A stretch of 64,000 nucleotides of DNA from Datnioides undecimradiatus (Eukaryota > Chordata > Actinopteri > Lobotiformes > Datnioididae), in assembly GCA_008933995.1 (NCBI GenBank), contig WARS01001600.1, forward strand, positions 1,566,001-1,630,000, written 5' to 3'. Below are positions 12,067-22,480 of the stretch, in pieces (within the stretch, counting starts at the first letter, position 1; the number at the start of each line of letters is the position of its first letter). Below the pieces are notes generated by a model, which saw nothing but the letters and a program-made list of their open reading frames with translations, ran no database searches and was not told the DNA's origin. Made by a program: the position numbers and the translations under genes.

Positions 12067-15000
12067 CGATCATTTCACCTCATGTTTTGTACGTTAATGT
12101 TTTCTGGTTGTCTTCCAACGAAAAGTGTCGCCTGCAGGATTAAACCCCTCGGCAGCTCCGCGTCACTCACAGCCCGTCCTTTAAATAACGCTACTTGTGT
12201 TGTTTCACCCCAGCTCGAGCGTGAGCACGGCGCGGTAATGACTGAATTCTAGTCTGAGTTTGAAATCTCCACTCAAAACCTCCATCAAAGTGTCCCTTGT
12301 ATATCCATCCTGGCGCGGAGACACAAGCCCGAGGCGTGAATTATCACACAGAGACAGTTCTGGTGATAATTGACTGAAGGAATGCCAGGCACTCACTGAT
12401 GAACATGGAAGCACTCCACTCTGCGTCTCCAAATGGCTTTAGCGAGCTAATGGTGGTGTGGGAAAAATGAGCTCACATAAGGCAGGGGAGGTAATGTAGC
12501 TTCCAGCTCAGCTCATTTTCTCCAAACGAAAGAGATAATCTGGACCCCCCGAAGGCTTCGAGATTGAAAGCTTCACAAGCGGAAAGGCCAAATAACTACG
12601 AGAAATTAGACGTGAACCCGGGCCAGAGTTTTCCCATTTCCCACTCCCACGCCTCGCATCGTGGGCAAGGACGACGTCCACGTGTCTCACAGTGTGATGT
12701 GGCGGTCTGCCTTTCCATTTGTTTCCTGTATGTCTCTGTTTCACAGACGGCCTGCCCTTACATCTTTATTCGCTTGTCCCTGTCGTCTTCCCTCTCTCCA
12801 CATCAGTGTTTGCTGCAGAGGGCGCGCACAGAAACGCACAATGTTTGTGACAACTGGAGCACTTTCCATCTCTATCCAGATGGACTGGCAACCAACTGTC
12901 TCAGCACAACAGACTCCCATTCCCACCAACAGCTCCTCGCCTCGCCTCGCCGAAACCTGCACAGCCGGTGTGCCGGAAAAAGTCCGAGTGCAGGAACGGA
13001 GGCAGAGTGATACCAGAGTGTTGGGAAATACATTTACAATGACATTTAAACTCATATAATGACTGGTGCAATGATACAGCACAACACAATGCAACGTCAG
13101 TCTGACCCGAAACAACAGGATGATATTGTGTCACATGGAGGTCACATGTTGAAACCCCACCCGGCTCTATTCACTCAGGAAGACCACAAACTGTGACGCT
13201 ACACTCACTGCTCTTCATTGGAAATAGTTGCGCCACAGCATCACTACACTCGTGTTGCTACAACACATAGAGCATTTCACACAGAGACGGCGGCTGCACG
13301 ACACTCATTCCACCCCTCCTCCAAACAGGAAAACATGTCTACACAATCGTTTTGTTGCACACGCAAACATTTGAGATTCAAGACGGTTTCGACTGGTGGG
13401 GGGAGCTGATGCCGTCACGTCACGGCGCTCTGGACTGAGCCGGTGCAGAAGATGGTGAAAGCTGCAGCAACAACTATAACGACCTGTTTCGTGTGTTTAT
13501 ATCAGATTTAATGGAGAATCAATACAGAACTGTTACTGTTTGCTACCCATTCGTTCTGAGCAGTGTCAGTGTTGTTAGCAAGCGTCTTAGGAGATGTATG
13601 ATGTTGCCTTTGATTGATTAACCGATCGTTAGTGAATAAACGTTGCTACTGAAACGTTAACACCTGACAGCCACTGTAGCACCGCGACATGTTACCCTGA
13701 GACTAAATTCATGCCTTCATCAGAGTCCAGAGGCTCAGCGGCATGGAGCAGTGCAGCTGCTCTGCTGGCACATGGTGGACAAACACCGTGTTTCTCCTTT
13801 AAATGTCATTCGTGCCTGGCTGAAAGCTCCGAAACCAAAGTAGTAGCAGTTATCATCATGACAGGAGTGTGTGTGTGTGTGTGTGGTAGGGAGCCGCAGA
13901 CAGGCCCGCTGAGCTCATATAAACCTCCACACTTCCCACTAAAATCACCCACTACCAGGTGAAAACACTAGTGCGCTTCCATCCCCTGCTTTTGTTCACA
14001 TTTTCATCGCGTGCGTCTAAAAACCTGAGTGGGAGCGCAGAAAATTCCAAAACAGGGCCGAAATATCACAGGAAGGGCTCTGTGTCTCGTTGGTGGATCG
14101 ATGAAAGCGGCATGTTACGACTTGGAGACGACCTGAGCTGACGAATCGTGTCACGCCATGAGGAGGCTGCAACCTGAAGACTGAAGAAACGCTGCATTTC
14201 CACAATTATGTTTCTATAGATACGTACAGAGACGCGCTCTGATGGATGCAGAGTGCCTCTGCTTGTCTCTGATGTGTGAAGAAAACCAGACTATTAACAG
14301 CTTCCGATGGATACGGTGCTCGCAGTCACCTGCACCACTAACACAGAAACATGGCAGCGAGTGCAGGGCAAAGTAATCTTTTTCCTCCATCTCCCCTCTT
14401 TGACGTGCCGGGCCCTGCACGGCTGAATGTGAATCCGGACACCCTTTTCCCAGGCTGATCCCTCAGGACCCACAGCCCTTTCCAGCTCCACATAGGAAGC
14501 CCCATGCATTATGCATCACCACCCAGGCCTATTTCGGAGCAGAGAAGCAAAAAATAGAGAGAAACACAGAGCTTCCCGGGCTCCCGCAATCACTCCCACA
14601 GTTGCTTGTGTTTCTGTGGAAAACGAGGTCTCGTTCCGACCGTACGGAATTACCAAGAGGAAAACATGAAATATTTAGCACTGTCATCCCCTTCTTCCCC
14701 TCTCTGTTTTCTTGCTCAAACTTCCTGAGGGAAGCAGTCAGAAAAAGAAAAAGTGATAGACGGCAGAGAGCACACAGTGTGCTTTCCTCTTCCTGTGATT
14801 ATCTGGATGCTCCTTTCTGGGGGTGGATGGGTGAAGAAGCACCAACGTGGATTGGAGGAGGTCAGGACCACCAGATTTCCTCCTCAGGGGACGGGATGAC
14901 ACACGCAGAGGTGGAACATGGGATTTGATTTATGCTCCCTGGAAGTGGTGAGGAGAATGGGCTCGGGTGCAGGCTGCTATAGGTCGGATCAAAGCGTGCG

Positions 15001-15470
15001 TGTAGCGGAGCGATGATGGTCCGGCACAGTGAGGCATTTAGCATGCATAAATGGACAAACAACCAGAGGCGAGCGCAAACAGCACATGAATGTATGCATG
15101 CAGGGTAGAAATGCACACGATGCAGAGCGGGGGGGGGGTGTTCATACAGCACAGGCGCGGGGTGACCTTGACACAGAATATGCCTCACAGGCGCACACAC
15201 ACCTTGCTCTGAGAGTGTGTCTCTGGCCCCTGAATGGGCCTCGTCTACTGACATCAAGGCTGTCCGACCTGCAGACCCATTATTATGTTGTTCTCCAAAG
15301 GAGCGCTGGTGTTTGTGACCGCGCAGAGCCGCCGAGCTGTCCTCCTCTGGGTGACATTCTTCAGATCTCCGGGCATGCAGATGTGCATCTGTGCGTGTGT
15401 TTAAGCATGAATTCCATGCCGTATGTGCAGTCCCCTCTAACGTGGCTGCTTGTCATCCTGTAGTGATGCA
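12065..15470. other. Gene-free sequence
   Basis: Several open frames of 110-150 codons overlap on opposite strands near 12.6-13.1 and 14.9-15.5 kb. None has domain resemblance or exon-like borders, so none is called. A short (GT)n lies at 13868-13885 and a run of ten G at about 15130-15139. Confidence 0.5.
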
Positions 15471-15479
15471 CGTAACACC

Positions 15480-15990
15480 ACTGCTGAGCTGCTTTTTCTC
15501 CAGAAACGCTTCCATAAGAAGGATAAAAGCAAAAATCATTCAATTGTGTGGGAACACTGGGGCCCTTTCAATTCTCCCTGGGACATCAAAGCCCACAGCA
15601 AGACGCTGCACTATTAGAGTCCATGGGTGGGATGAAAATATATTACAATATCCACTCTCTGCTGAAATCCATGACGAGGGTTTCATAACAAAGAGCAGAC
15701 TTCTCTCAGTCATTTGTCTCCTCGGAGGATTGTGATTAATCTAACCTTTGATGTTTTGAAACAACAGGGAGGAGGCAGAGATGAGGGGGCCGCTGGGGGA
15801 GCTGCATGGGGATGTAAAGACTTAGTAATACACTGCTTTGAATGCCAGGCTAATGAAGCAAATTGAATTGAATCACACAGGATATTGAAACTGTATTGCA
15901 GAGAGTGACACAGCATGCAAGCACAATGCACAACAGCTCACTCTTAAAAGATTAGGCTGAGATAGGAGGATAAAACAGCCAACTCTCAGA
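15480..15990. promoter_or_regulatory. Candidate conserved noncoding element
   Basis: Half a kilobase of unique DNA with AAAAATCATTCAATTG, GATGAAAATATATTACAATATCC (two adjacent motifs), GTGATTAATC and GCAAATTGAATTGAATC motifs. It is one of the most enhancer-like blocks in the left flank by texture. Conservation is inferred, not shown. Confidence 0.38.
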
Positions 15991-16299
15991 GGGAGAGGGG
16001 AGAGAGGAGGAGTTGTAGGAGACAGAAGCGCAGGATTACTTCACAGCCTGTCCACCGCCGTATATGATGTGTTTAAAATCTGGTTGCCACGCGCATCGTC
16101 CTCGTCCAAATCTTCTGCCGTGCCGCACAGAGCAGATATGCCTAGGGAGGAGTGAGCTGCAGCCAGGTTGTGCAGAAAACGTTGGAGCACGTTCGACACA
16201 CATGCACGCATGATCGACGAAATGCCAACGAAGCGCAGAGCGTGTACATGTGCGGGTGTGTTCGTGTGCGCCTCCAAGGTTATGGGGCGCAGGAAGTGC

Positions 16300-16520
16300 C
16301 ATTAGGTGTGAATTAGGCAGGATTAAAAATGAATCCGCTGTCATGCATTATTAAAACTACCCTAATTGCATTTGCATAAGTTCATGAGATGCTGTGTACG
16401 TGTGCGAGCATGCAAGCCTGTGTGTGCATGTGCAAGTGGATACAGTCCTCCTCTCTTATGGGATTATTGTCATATTCTGACTCATAAAAGCGCCGTTTTA
16501 AACTGAAATCGGCCTTTGTG
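16300..16520. promoter_or_regulatory. Candidate conserved noncoding element
   Basis: The core at 16340-16385 contains GCATTATTAAAAC and CTAATTGCATTTGCATAAG, a POU/homeodomain-type composite, in unique sequence. Confidence 0.38.
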
Positions 16521-18638
16521 GGTCTGGGTGTTTGCTGTAAACCATGCGCCGCCTCCTTTTAACCTGCTCTCGCCTGACGGCAGCAAAACAAACCGGTGGG
16601 AGCAGCTTTCCACCAGGCCGGCCCCCGGTCAGCAGATGGCTCCGTGTCATCCTAACTTTGATCACGGTTTAACATGTGCTACTATTTTGCACAGAGCATA
16701 GAGCATTACTGTCTGTGCTCGGGAGGAGCGCTGACGGACACTTGAACGTAGCAACATTGCCCCTGTGTGGTTAAAGGAGCAAAGTGTTCGTTTACCCCTG
16801 AAGTTGAGCTGTTACGACATCAAAATGTGTGTTTTGCCGCATTAATCATGATCTTATTTAAATAAAATGATCAATAAATTGAAATAACATAACAAACAAA
16901 TATGTCTGTGGGTAGAGTCACACGCAAATACAACATTTTTATTTTAAATGACAAATCACAACAGCAATATATTACATTATAACGGAAATAAACTAATTTA
17001 TGAAGTCACTGTCAGTAATTAACTGTAATTGATTAACAGGAACGAGGTCCTGCAGTACAAACAGTTTAACGTACTATAATCACCGTGTGGGTGTGCTTTG
17101 ATCAGATTGGGCGATGGAACAAGATAACCAGCAACTGTCACCACATTTTGATTCAGTCCATGTCATCACATTTACCCAGCCGAGCCCCGCCCACTTCAAA
17201 CCAGAGAGGAGCGCACAGACACTGAGCCGTGAAATGAAATAATCAAAAAAGAAGAAATATCCCATTGTTTAAAGGAAGACCAGCCACAGACATGTTTCAC
17301 TTTTAATTAACTGTCATGAATTGAGCCTTGATTGCACGCTGTAACAGCTGTAACAGCTGTAACATGCACGCTGTAACAGCTGCAACATGCAGGCTGTAAC
17401 AGTGACAGCACTGACGTTCAGACCGGTTCACTATAAACGTCGCATTCCTCTTGATAAATTCATGTTTCAGGGCCCTTACAGTTTCCTCCTCTCACAGCAG
17501 CCTCGACACCCTGGCTGCACATTTGACCCAGGCGCTCCAGTGACATTCAGCATGTCTTCTAACATGAATTAAAATGCATTTCATACAGCAGCGTGCAGTG
17601 TTACAAAGTGTTGAAAGAACTTATCTAAACTAATACGTTTTATGACGTGATTTTCAAGGAGACACAACTTCACACCCACTCTGCTGCTCGCGAAACATCG
17701 TGCTGGCGTTCATAAACAGGAACTTTTCTCACATCATCAAATGATTATCTGCATATATGATGGAAAGTATGCTGTATACCTTTGGCAGATGATATCTGTC
17801 TCTGTAATTGCACAAAGAAAATGAGGTAAAATGTGGTGATGGAGTGCAATCACACGCTGCAGTGTGGTCTCTGCCTGCGTGTGAGAGATAAGTGTTATAC
17901 TAGATCCGGGCGTCTTATCAGCTCTGATAAACCATGACACACACCGCCCGCCTCACCTTTGACCCTCCACATGCTGGACGAGCCCATCTCCCCCAGATCA
18001 AATTGGTGTCACAGCCAGGCAGAGCAGGGCAGCGCTGCAGCTGTGAAAGCATATGATGACCACAGCGTAACAGCACGTCAGCTCCTCTGAGGGAGAGACA
18101 GAGAGCAAACTGTATTGATTATGACTCCTGTCGAGAGACCGTCTCTGTTGGGTCTGAGATAAAGAACAGAAAGAGGTTTTAGAGGCAGTTTACCGATTAA
18201 CAACGACCTGCGGTCTGGTGGTAAGACTGTAGCCTCGGCACAAACCAGCCAGCAACTTTGCATAAAGCAACACACAAAAACACTTGAATAAGTATGTGCA
18301 TACGTGCTCACACTCTGGAGCCGATAAAGTGGCTCCAGCTGCTTCATGCAGAGGTGTCTTACAGAGAGCTTAAAGTCAAGACTCTGGAGGAACAGCTCTG
18401 CAAACTTTCCGTCTGGTTAAATACTGTTGTGCAAAATCTCCTCCGTTGAACTTTGCTCCTTGAAATCAAGCCAGAGGGGACTCACTCTGCTGCTGCAGGC
18501 TCCAGAAAGACTCGGTGCAGGGGCAGCACTCGTCTCTGTCCCGCGCTGCTCTCCACCTTCCCTCCATCCCAGCACGGCAGAATGAGTTACGGCTGAAGCC
18601 GGTTTGTTGGAGGGAAGTGGAGATTGAAGCAACAGTGC
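16521..18638. other. Gene-free sequence upstream of rbp2
   Basis: AT-rich at 16,800-17,060, then ordinary unique DNA. It includes the short tandem array at 17,337-17,402. No exon recognised. Confidence 0.55.
17337..17402. repeat. Short minisatellite, CTGTAACAG-based units
   Basis: The unit CTGTAACAG recurs five times, twice within a longer CTGTAACAGCTG(C/T)AACATGCA(C/G)G unit. A compact tandem array of about 65 bp, rich in CAGCTG E-boxes by construction. Confidence 0.85.
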
Positions 18639-18732
18639 ACACACACACACACACACTCGATGCCCGGACACAGAAGGCTGAGCACATGCGTGTGTGCACA
18701 GTCTGGTGAAGGGGGTGTTAGCCTGAACTTTG
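18447..18732 (+). promoter_or_regulatory. Two TGAACTTTG motifs upstream of rbp2 (HNF4-like half sites)
   Basis: TGAACTTTG occurs at 18447-18455 and again at 18724-18732, about 400 and 125 bp upstream of the TATA box. The reverse complement CAAAGTTCA resembles the core of HNF4 and other DR1 nuclear-receptor sites, which are common in enterocyte promoters. The motifs are seen directly; the factor and any function are inferred. A chance match is possible for a 9-mer. Confidence 0.3.
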
Positions 18733-18802
18733 TGTACAAACACACACACACACACACACACAAAGTCCTGAGGGAACTATCAGATGAACCCTGTCCTTTG
18801 GT

Positions 18803-18844
<42 letters not shown>
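18639..18844. repeat. Three (CA)n tracts immediately upstream of the rbp2 TATA box
   Basis: CA repeats at about 18639-18658, 18740-18763 and 18805-18844. The last ends about five bases before the TATA box, so its length polymorphism would alter promoter-proximal spacing. Confidence 0.9.
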
Positions 18845-18847
<3 letters not shown>

Positions 18848-18848
18848 G

Positions 18849-18856
18849 TATATAAA
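18849..18856 (+). promoter_or_regulatory. rbp2: TATA box of rbp2
   Basis: TATATAAA lies 91 bp upstream of the rbp2 start codon, which puts transcription initiation near 18,880 and leaves a 5' UTR of roughly 65 bp. A (CA)n tract ends only a few bases upstream. A TATA-driven promoter fits a strongly tissue-restricted gene such as rbp2. Confidence 0.75.
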
Positions 18857-18946
18857 GGGCTGGGCCTTTCAACTCTCTCTCTGTCTCACAGTGTGACAAA
18901 CCGTCCTGAAGGCAAACCGCTGCCTGCCGCCACACAGCCGTCAAAC

Positions 18947-19409
18947 ATGCCTGCAGATTACAATGGACGCTGGGAGATGGTGAGCAACGAGAACTTTGAG
19001 GAAGTCATGAAGGCCCTCGGTGAGTTGCCCTCTTACTGCCTGCTTAATGCATCACGACACACAGCAGGAGAGGAGGCCCTCGTGACAAACAGGAGTCAGT
19101 TAGAAAGCTGCGTTTGATGCAGTGGAGGAGGGAGGGACCGAGCAGGAAAGCTGGAAGGAGTGTGACAGAAAGAGTGAAAGAGGGGTGGAGGGATGGGTTT
19201 GGGGGGGGGGTACGGTGGCACTGCTTCATTTCCTCATTGAGCTGCTGTCAGGCCAAGTTAACCTCCACTCTGTGAGCGGTTGCCGTCTGTTACCACGCCA
19301 AATAAATATTGATTCACTCCTTTCTGGATTTTCATCCTCCTGATCTGCAGGAAAGGAAGACAGATTCAGCCCGTGGATCAGGCGGCGGGCCAGCTCGTCA
19401 TTTAAAAAA

Positions 19410-19445
<36 letters not shown>

Positions 19446-19996
19446 CTGGGTGCTGGGCTCTCCTCCTGCTGGCGCGTCATTGATCAGGCACAGAAACACT
19501 TTCATTATTCACAGCTCTATCTGCAATTCATAAAACAAGCCCGTACACTCGGCTCACACAAGATCCGGGAAATCCTGAGCGCCAGCGCCTCATTTCCATG
19601 GAGCGGACAGGAAAATGACATCCTTATGGAAATGGGTCAAAAATATTATTTAGATGGGTAAATATAGAGGCCTCATCTGTAAGAGTGATGGGAGGAAATT
19701 GAATTTTCACTTTAAGGCAAATGGGATATGAATATCTAAACGGCGGGGGTGGGTGGTTCTCTGTGGCAGGGCCCGATGCTGAACGGGGCGGAGAAACTCA
19801 TTTAGGCCCCTTCTGACGGCGAGCAAGGTCATTTTTAAAGGGTAAATGAGACTGTCAGACGACCGGCGCGGGGGGAATCATTATAAGTGGCCTGCGCTGT
19901 CATGTGTGTCTGTGGATGTGTGCTTTGGTGTGTCTGTGCACAGAAGGATAAAAGTCAAACTACACACAAACCAGTGACATTAAATCCCATTCATCC

Positions 19997-20033
<37 letters not shown>

Positions 20034-20834
20034 TGCGCTCGCAGACATCGACTTTGCCACCAGAAAGATCGCCTCCCACCTGCACCAGACCAAAGTGATC
20101 GTCCAGAAAGGAGACAAGTTTGAAACAAAGACCCTGAGCACCTTCAGAAACTACGAGGTCAACTTCACCGTGGGAGAGGAGTTCGAGGAGCACACCAAGG
20201 GCCTGGACAACCGGAAGGTCAAGGTGGGACAGTTTCCCTGTGTCTTACACTCATCTGAACATCAGTGATGACGTGATGGAGCTGTGGGTGAAAGCCAACT
20301 CCTTAAACAGTATCGTGCTTGTTTGTGCGTCGATACCAGACGCTGGTTACCTGGGATGGGGACAAGCTGGTGTGCGTTCAGAAGGGCGAGAAAGAAAACC
20401 GTGGCTGGACACACTGGCTCGACGGAGACCTGCTACACCTGGTGAGAGACAGCGTGACACGTTGACTCACGTCGCGGCACAGAGTTGGAAAAGCTTTGGC
20501 GTGTTTGTCAGGAACTGTCAGTGATCAGCAACAGTGATCCTGTTTGGCCACAGCTGCAGCAGGGCAAACACCATAATAATTAAGAGAAGGCAACACTTTC
20601 TCCCTTCATCCGCCCCAGCCCTCACTCAGATCAGACTGAGCCATCTCATATCTACAGACCAATAAAAGAGATAGTGGAGCTCCGTCTAAATCACATCAGC
20701 TCAGGCTGATTATGTAACCGACAGATATTTGTTGCATCATGCTGGACTCGCAGTCTGAAGGTCGCTGTCTTCTCTTTCAGGAAATCACTGTCCTAGACAA
20801 AGTCTGCAACCAAGTATTCAAGAAGAGCCAGTGA
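18947..20834 (+). CDS. rbp2: Cellular retinol-binding protein 2 (CRBP II), 4 exons, 135 aa
   Basis: Small cytosolic intracellular lipid-binding protein of the FABP/CRBP family. In vertebrates CRBP II binds all-trans-retinol and retinal in enterocytes and presents them for esterification. Exons: 18947-19019, 20045-20223, 20340-20441, 20781-20834. The coding lengths 73/179/102/54 and the phases are the classic four-exon pattern of this family, and all introns are GT-AG. Visible hallmarks are NENFE near residue 14, [10 protein letters not shown] at 25-34, Lys41 (Lys40 of the mature protein), STFRNY, LDNRKVK at the end of exon 2, [13 protein letters not shown] in exon 3, and a QVFKK C-terminus. 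Recalled similarity is clearly closer to RBP2 than to RBP1 or RBP7. The start is the first ATG after the TATA box. Oddity: residue 109 (108 without Met) is His, in GWTHW, where RBP1/RBP2 normally have Gln; human RBP5 and RBP7 have His there. Lying just upstream of copb2 supports rbp2. Whether it is the a or b paralogue cannot be told here. Confidence 0.93.
19411..19440. repeat. (GA)n microsatellite in rbp2 intron 1
   Basis: About 15 GA units. Confidence 0.9.
19590..19770. promoter_or_regulatory. Enhancer-like unique block in rbp2 intron 1
   Basis: Within the 1,025-bp first intron (19020-20044) this stretch is non-repetitive and moderately AT-rich. It carries ATTTCCATGG, GACATCCTTATGG, an AAATATTATTTAGATGGGTAAATAT segment and GGAAATTGAATTTTCAC-type motifs. 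It has no open frame of note. The texture resembles conserved noncoding elements, but conservation cannot be tested here. The intron also has a (GA)n tract at 19411-19440 and a (GT)n tract at 20000-20030 next to exon 2. Confidence 0.3.
20000..20030. repeat. (GT)n microsatellite abutting rbp2 exon 2
   Basis: About 15 GT units ending some 15 bases before the exon 2 acceptor, in the place normally taken by the polypyrimidine tract. The acceptor reads GTGCGCTCGCAG. Confidence 0.9.
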
Positions 20835-20919
20835 GACGGAAAAGGCCCGGCTCTGCACCAAGCTGTCTGTCCCGTGTTGCATGTTGCTGTCTATTTATAA
20901 CATACTAGTGAGGACCTGT

Positions 20920-20925
20920 AATAAA
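20920..20925 (+). terminator. rbp2: Poly(A) signal of rbp2
   Basis: AATAAA lies 86 bp after the rbp2 stop codon, so the 3' UTR would be about 105 bp long, ending near 20,940. Confidence 0.75.
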
Positions 20926-21039
20926 CTGATTCAGCACCCAGTTCGCTTTCTTCCATGTGGTTGTTTAAATGTATAGTATCTGCACAACTGCTACAGAGAT
21001 AATGCTGGTGTGCTTGCACGCAGGTTGTTATCTTGAGGA

Positions 21040-21130
21040 TCTTGAGTTAATTATGTGGTTATTGTGAGAAAGCAAGCTTTGTTATCTCGAGATATCGAGA
21101 CAATCAGCTTGTTAGCGTGAGAAAACAAAA
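21040..21130. repeat. Palindromic CTCGAG-type interspersed repeat fragment
   Basis: The stretch has the form TTATCTTGAGG...GTTATCTCGAGATATCGAGACAATCAGC...GTGAGAAAACAAA, with imperfect repetition of a 'TTATCTYGAG' / 'GTGAGAAA' unit around a perfect palindrome. Such clustered CTCGAG palindromes are familiar as dispersed repeats in fish genomes. The family name cannot be given from sequence alone. Confidence 0.45.
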
Positions 21131-21297
21131 GGGTGTTTCCTTTTGCCTCTGCTGATGTTGATCAGAGATCTGCTCTGGGGCACTGAAGGCTACAAAGTCT
21201 AACAGGCACTGCTCAGAGACAACACTGAGCTCAGGCCTCATTAGTGTCGCCACTCGTCAATAAAATGTACCGTCCCTTAATGAAGCAACACGATTCG

Positions 21298-21383
21298 TCC
21301 TGTCCTGTCCTGTCCTGCTCTGCCCTGTCCTGCTCTGCCCTGTCCTGCTCTGTCCTGCCCTGTCCTGCTCTGTCCTGTCCTGC
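21298..21383. repeat. CCTGT/CCTGC pentanucleotide minisatellite
   Basis: About 17 tandem copies of TCCTG with interspersed CTCTG/CCCTG variants. A simple tandem array in the rbp2-copb2 spacer. Confidence 0.9.
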
Positions 21384-21692
21384 TACTTTACACTGGAACC
21401 AGTGGAGGAATATTAAGTCAGAGTGTGCACAGTGTGCATGCTTGTGATATCTAAAAAAAAACTAAATAACAATTGCAAGCGCAGCTGCTCTTTGTTTCCA
21501 TAGAAACTGAGCCTATGATATAAATAAAGTGTTTTTCATATTTATAGTAATGTTTATACAGAGTTGTTAAGAGAATTGTTCTGACTATGCACTGCAAAAA
21601 ACCCATTTCAGCCTCGTGTTCAGCCGGATCTTTTCTGGCAGTTTTGCGCGAGGCAGTGGTCTCTGTGAGTCTACGGTCCCGTGCGGGATCTG

Positions 21693-21722
21693 TTCAGGTT
21701 CAGGTTCGGGTTCGGGTTCAGA
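21693..21722. repeat. GGTTCA/GGTTCG hexamer array
   Basis: Five tandem hexamers, GGTTCA or GGTTCG. It is read as a Phe-Gly-Phe-Gly run in one frame, but there is no gene context, so it is treated as a simple repeat. Confidence 0.8.
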
Positions 21723-22344
21723 CTGAAACCTGAACTCTTCGTGTTTAAATGCAGCCTGCGGCTTTTTGCAGTGCAGCGCTCAGGTACAACATGTCCCGCC
21801 TCTCTCCCGGATCTCGACCTGCTCCACACAGGAAGCGCTCGAGGATCCACGTCGCCAAAAGAAGCCACGTGAAGTCAGACAGCGACGGAGAGCGATCAAC
21901 CGGAAACGCAGCGTAGTGCCTTCAAAATAAAAGCGTTATAATTACGACCACAGCCCTAAAAGCTGACATTTTTAAATGCTAACGTAATAAAATGATCAAT
22001 TATTAGTTCACTGGTCATTTAATACACATATATGTTAAGTGCTTTTTAAATTAATATAAACATTGAGCAGAAAATAAACTATTTGTATCTCTTTCTACAT
22101 CAGTAGTTTGACCTTGATGCAGACAGCATGCAATTTCAATAACTAACATATTACAGAACATTTCCTTCTAATAAACGCGAACCTTAACGTTTATATGCAG
22201 GTGATTAACCCATTATTAACTTTTAATAAGAAGAACAGTGATACCCGGAGTCGCTCTCATTCTGAATACATGTATTTTTCAGTTTTAAGTTGACTTTGAG
22301 TTTAAGCAAACTGCCCCAACCGATTCGAGGTTTACAGTGAAAAT

Positions 22345-22480
22345 CCCCGGAAGTCATTTTGTTTTTATTCGTGGTCGCAAAAGTTTGTGTGCGGAGCTTC
22401 AGAGCAGCAGCGGGTCGGGAGCAGCAGGGAGGCCGGTCTCTGAACTGATCAGCGCCGCAGACACTCACTGACGTGGAAAC
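22345..22480 (+). promoter_or_regulatory. copb2: copb2 promoter and 5' UTR, TATA-less, ETS motif
   Basis: CCGGAAGT at 22347-22354 is a consensus ETS/GABP site about 130 bp before the copb2 start codon. It is followed by a GC-rich, CpG-containing stretch and no TATA box. This is the usual architecture of a constitutive (housekeeping) promoter, as expected for a COPI subunit. The transcription start is probably within 22,370-22,430. Confidence 0.55.

Larger units (their letters stand above)
20941..22340. other. rbp2-copb2 intergenic region, no gene
   Basis: About 1.4 kb. It holds a palindromic CTCGAGATATCGAGA repeat-like stretch near 21,090, a CCTGT/CCTGC pentanucleotide array at 21,298-21,383, a GGTTC(A/G)-type hexamer array at 21,693-21,722, and AT-rich DNA at 21,960-22,200. 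No exon-like sequence was recognised. Confidence 0.7.

Noticed and set aside
12564-13134. Overlapping open frames of 124-148 codons on both strands
   Set aside because: No domain resemblance, no splice-site pattern and mutually overlapping frames; consistent with chance.
14862-15463. Open frames of 131 (minus) and 144 (plus) codons
   Set aside because: They overlap on opposite strands and have no recognisable protein features.
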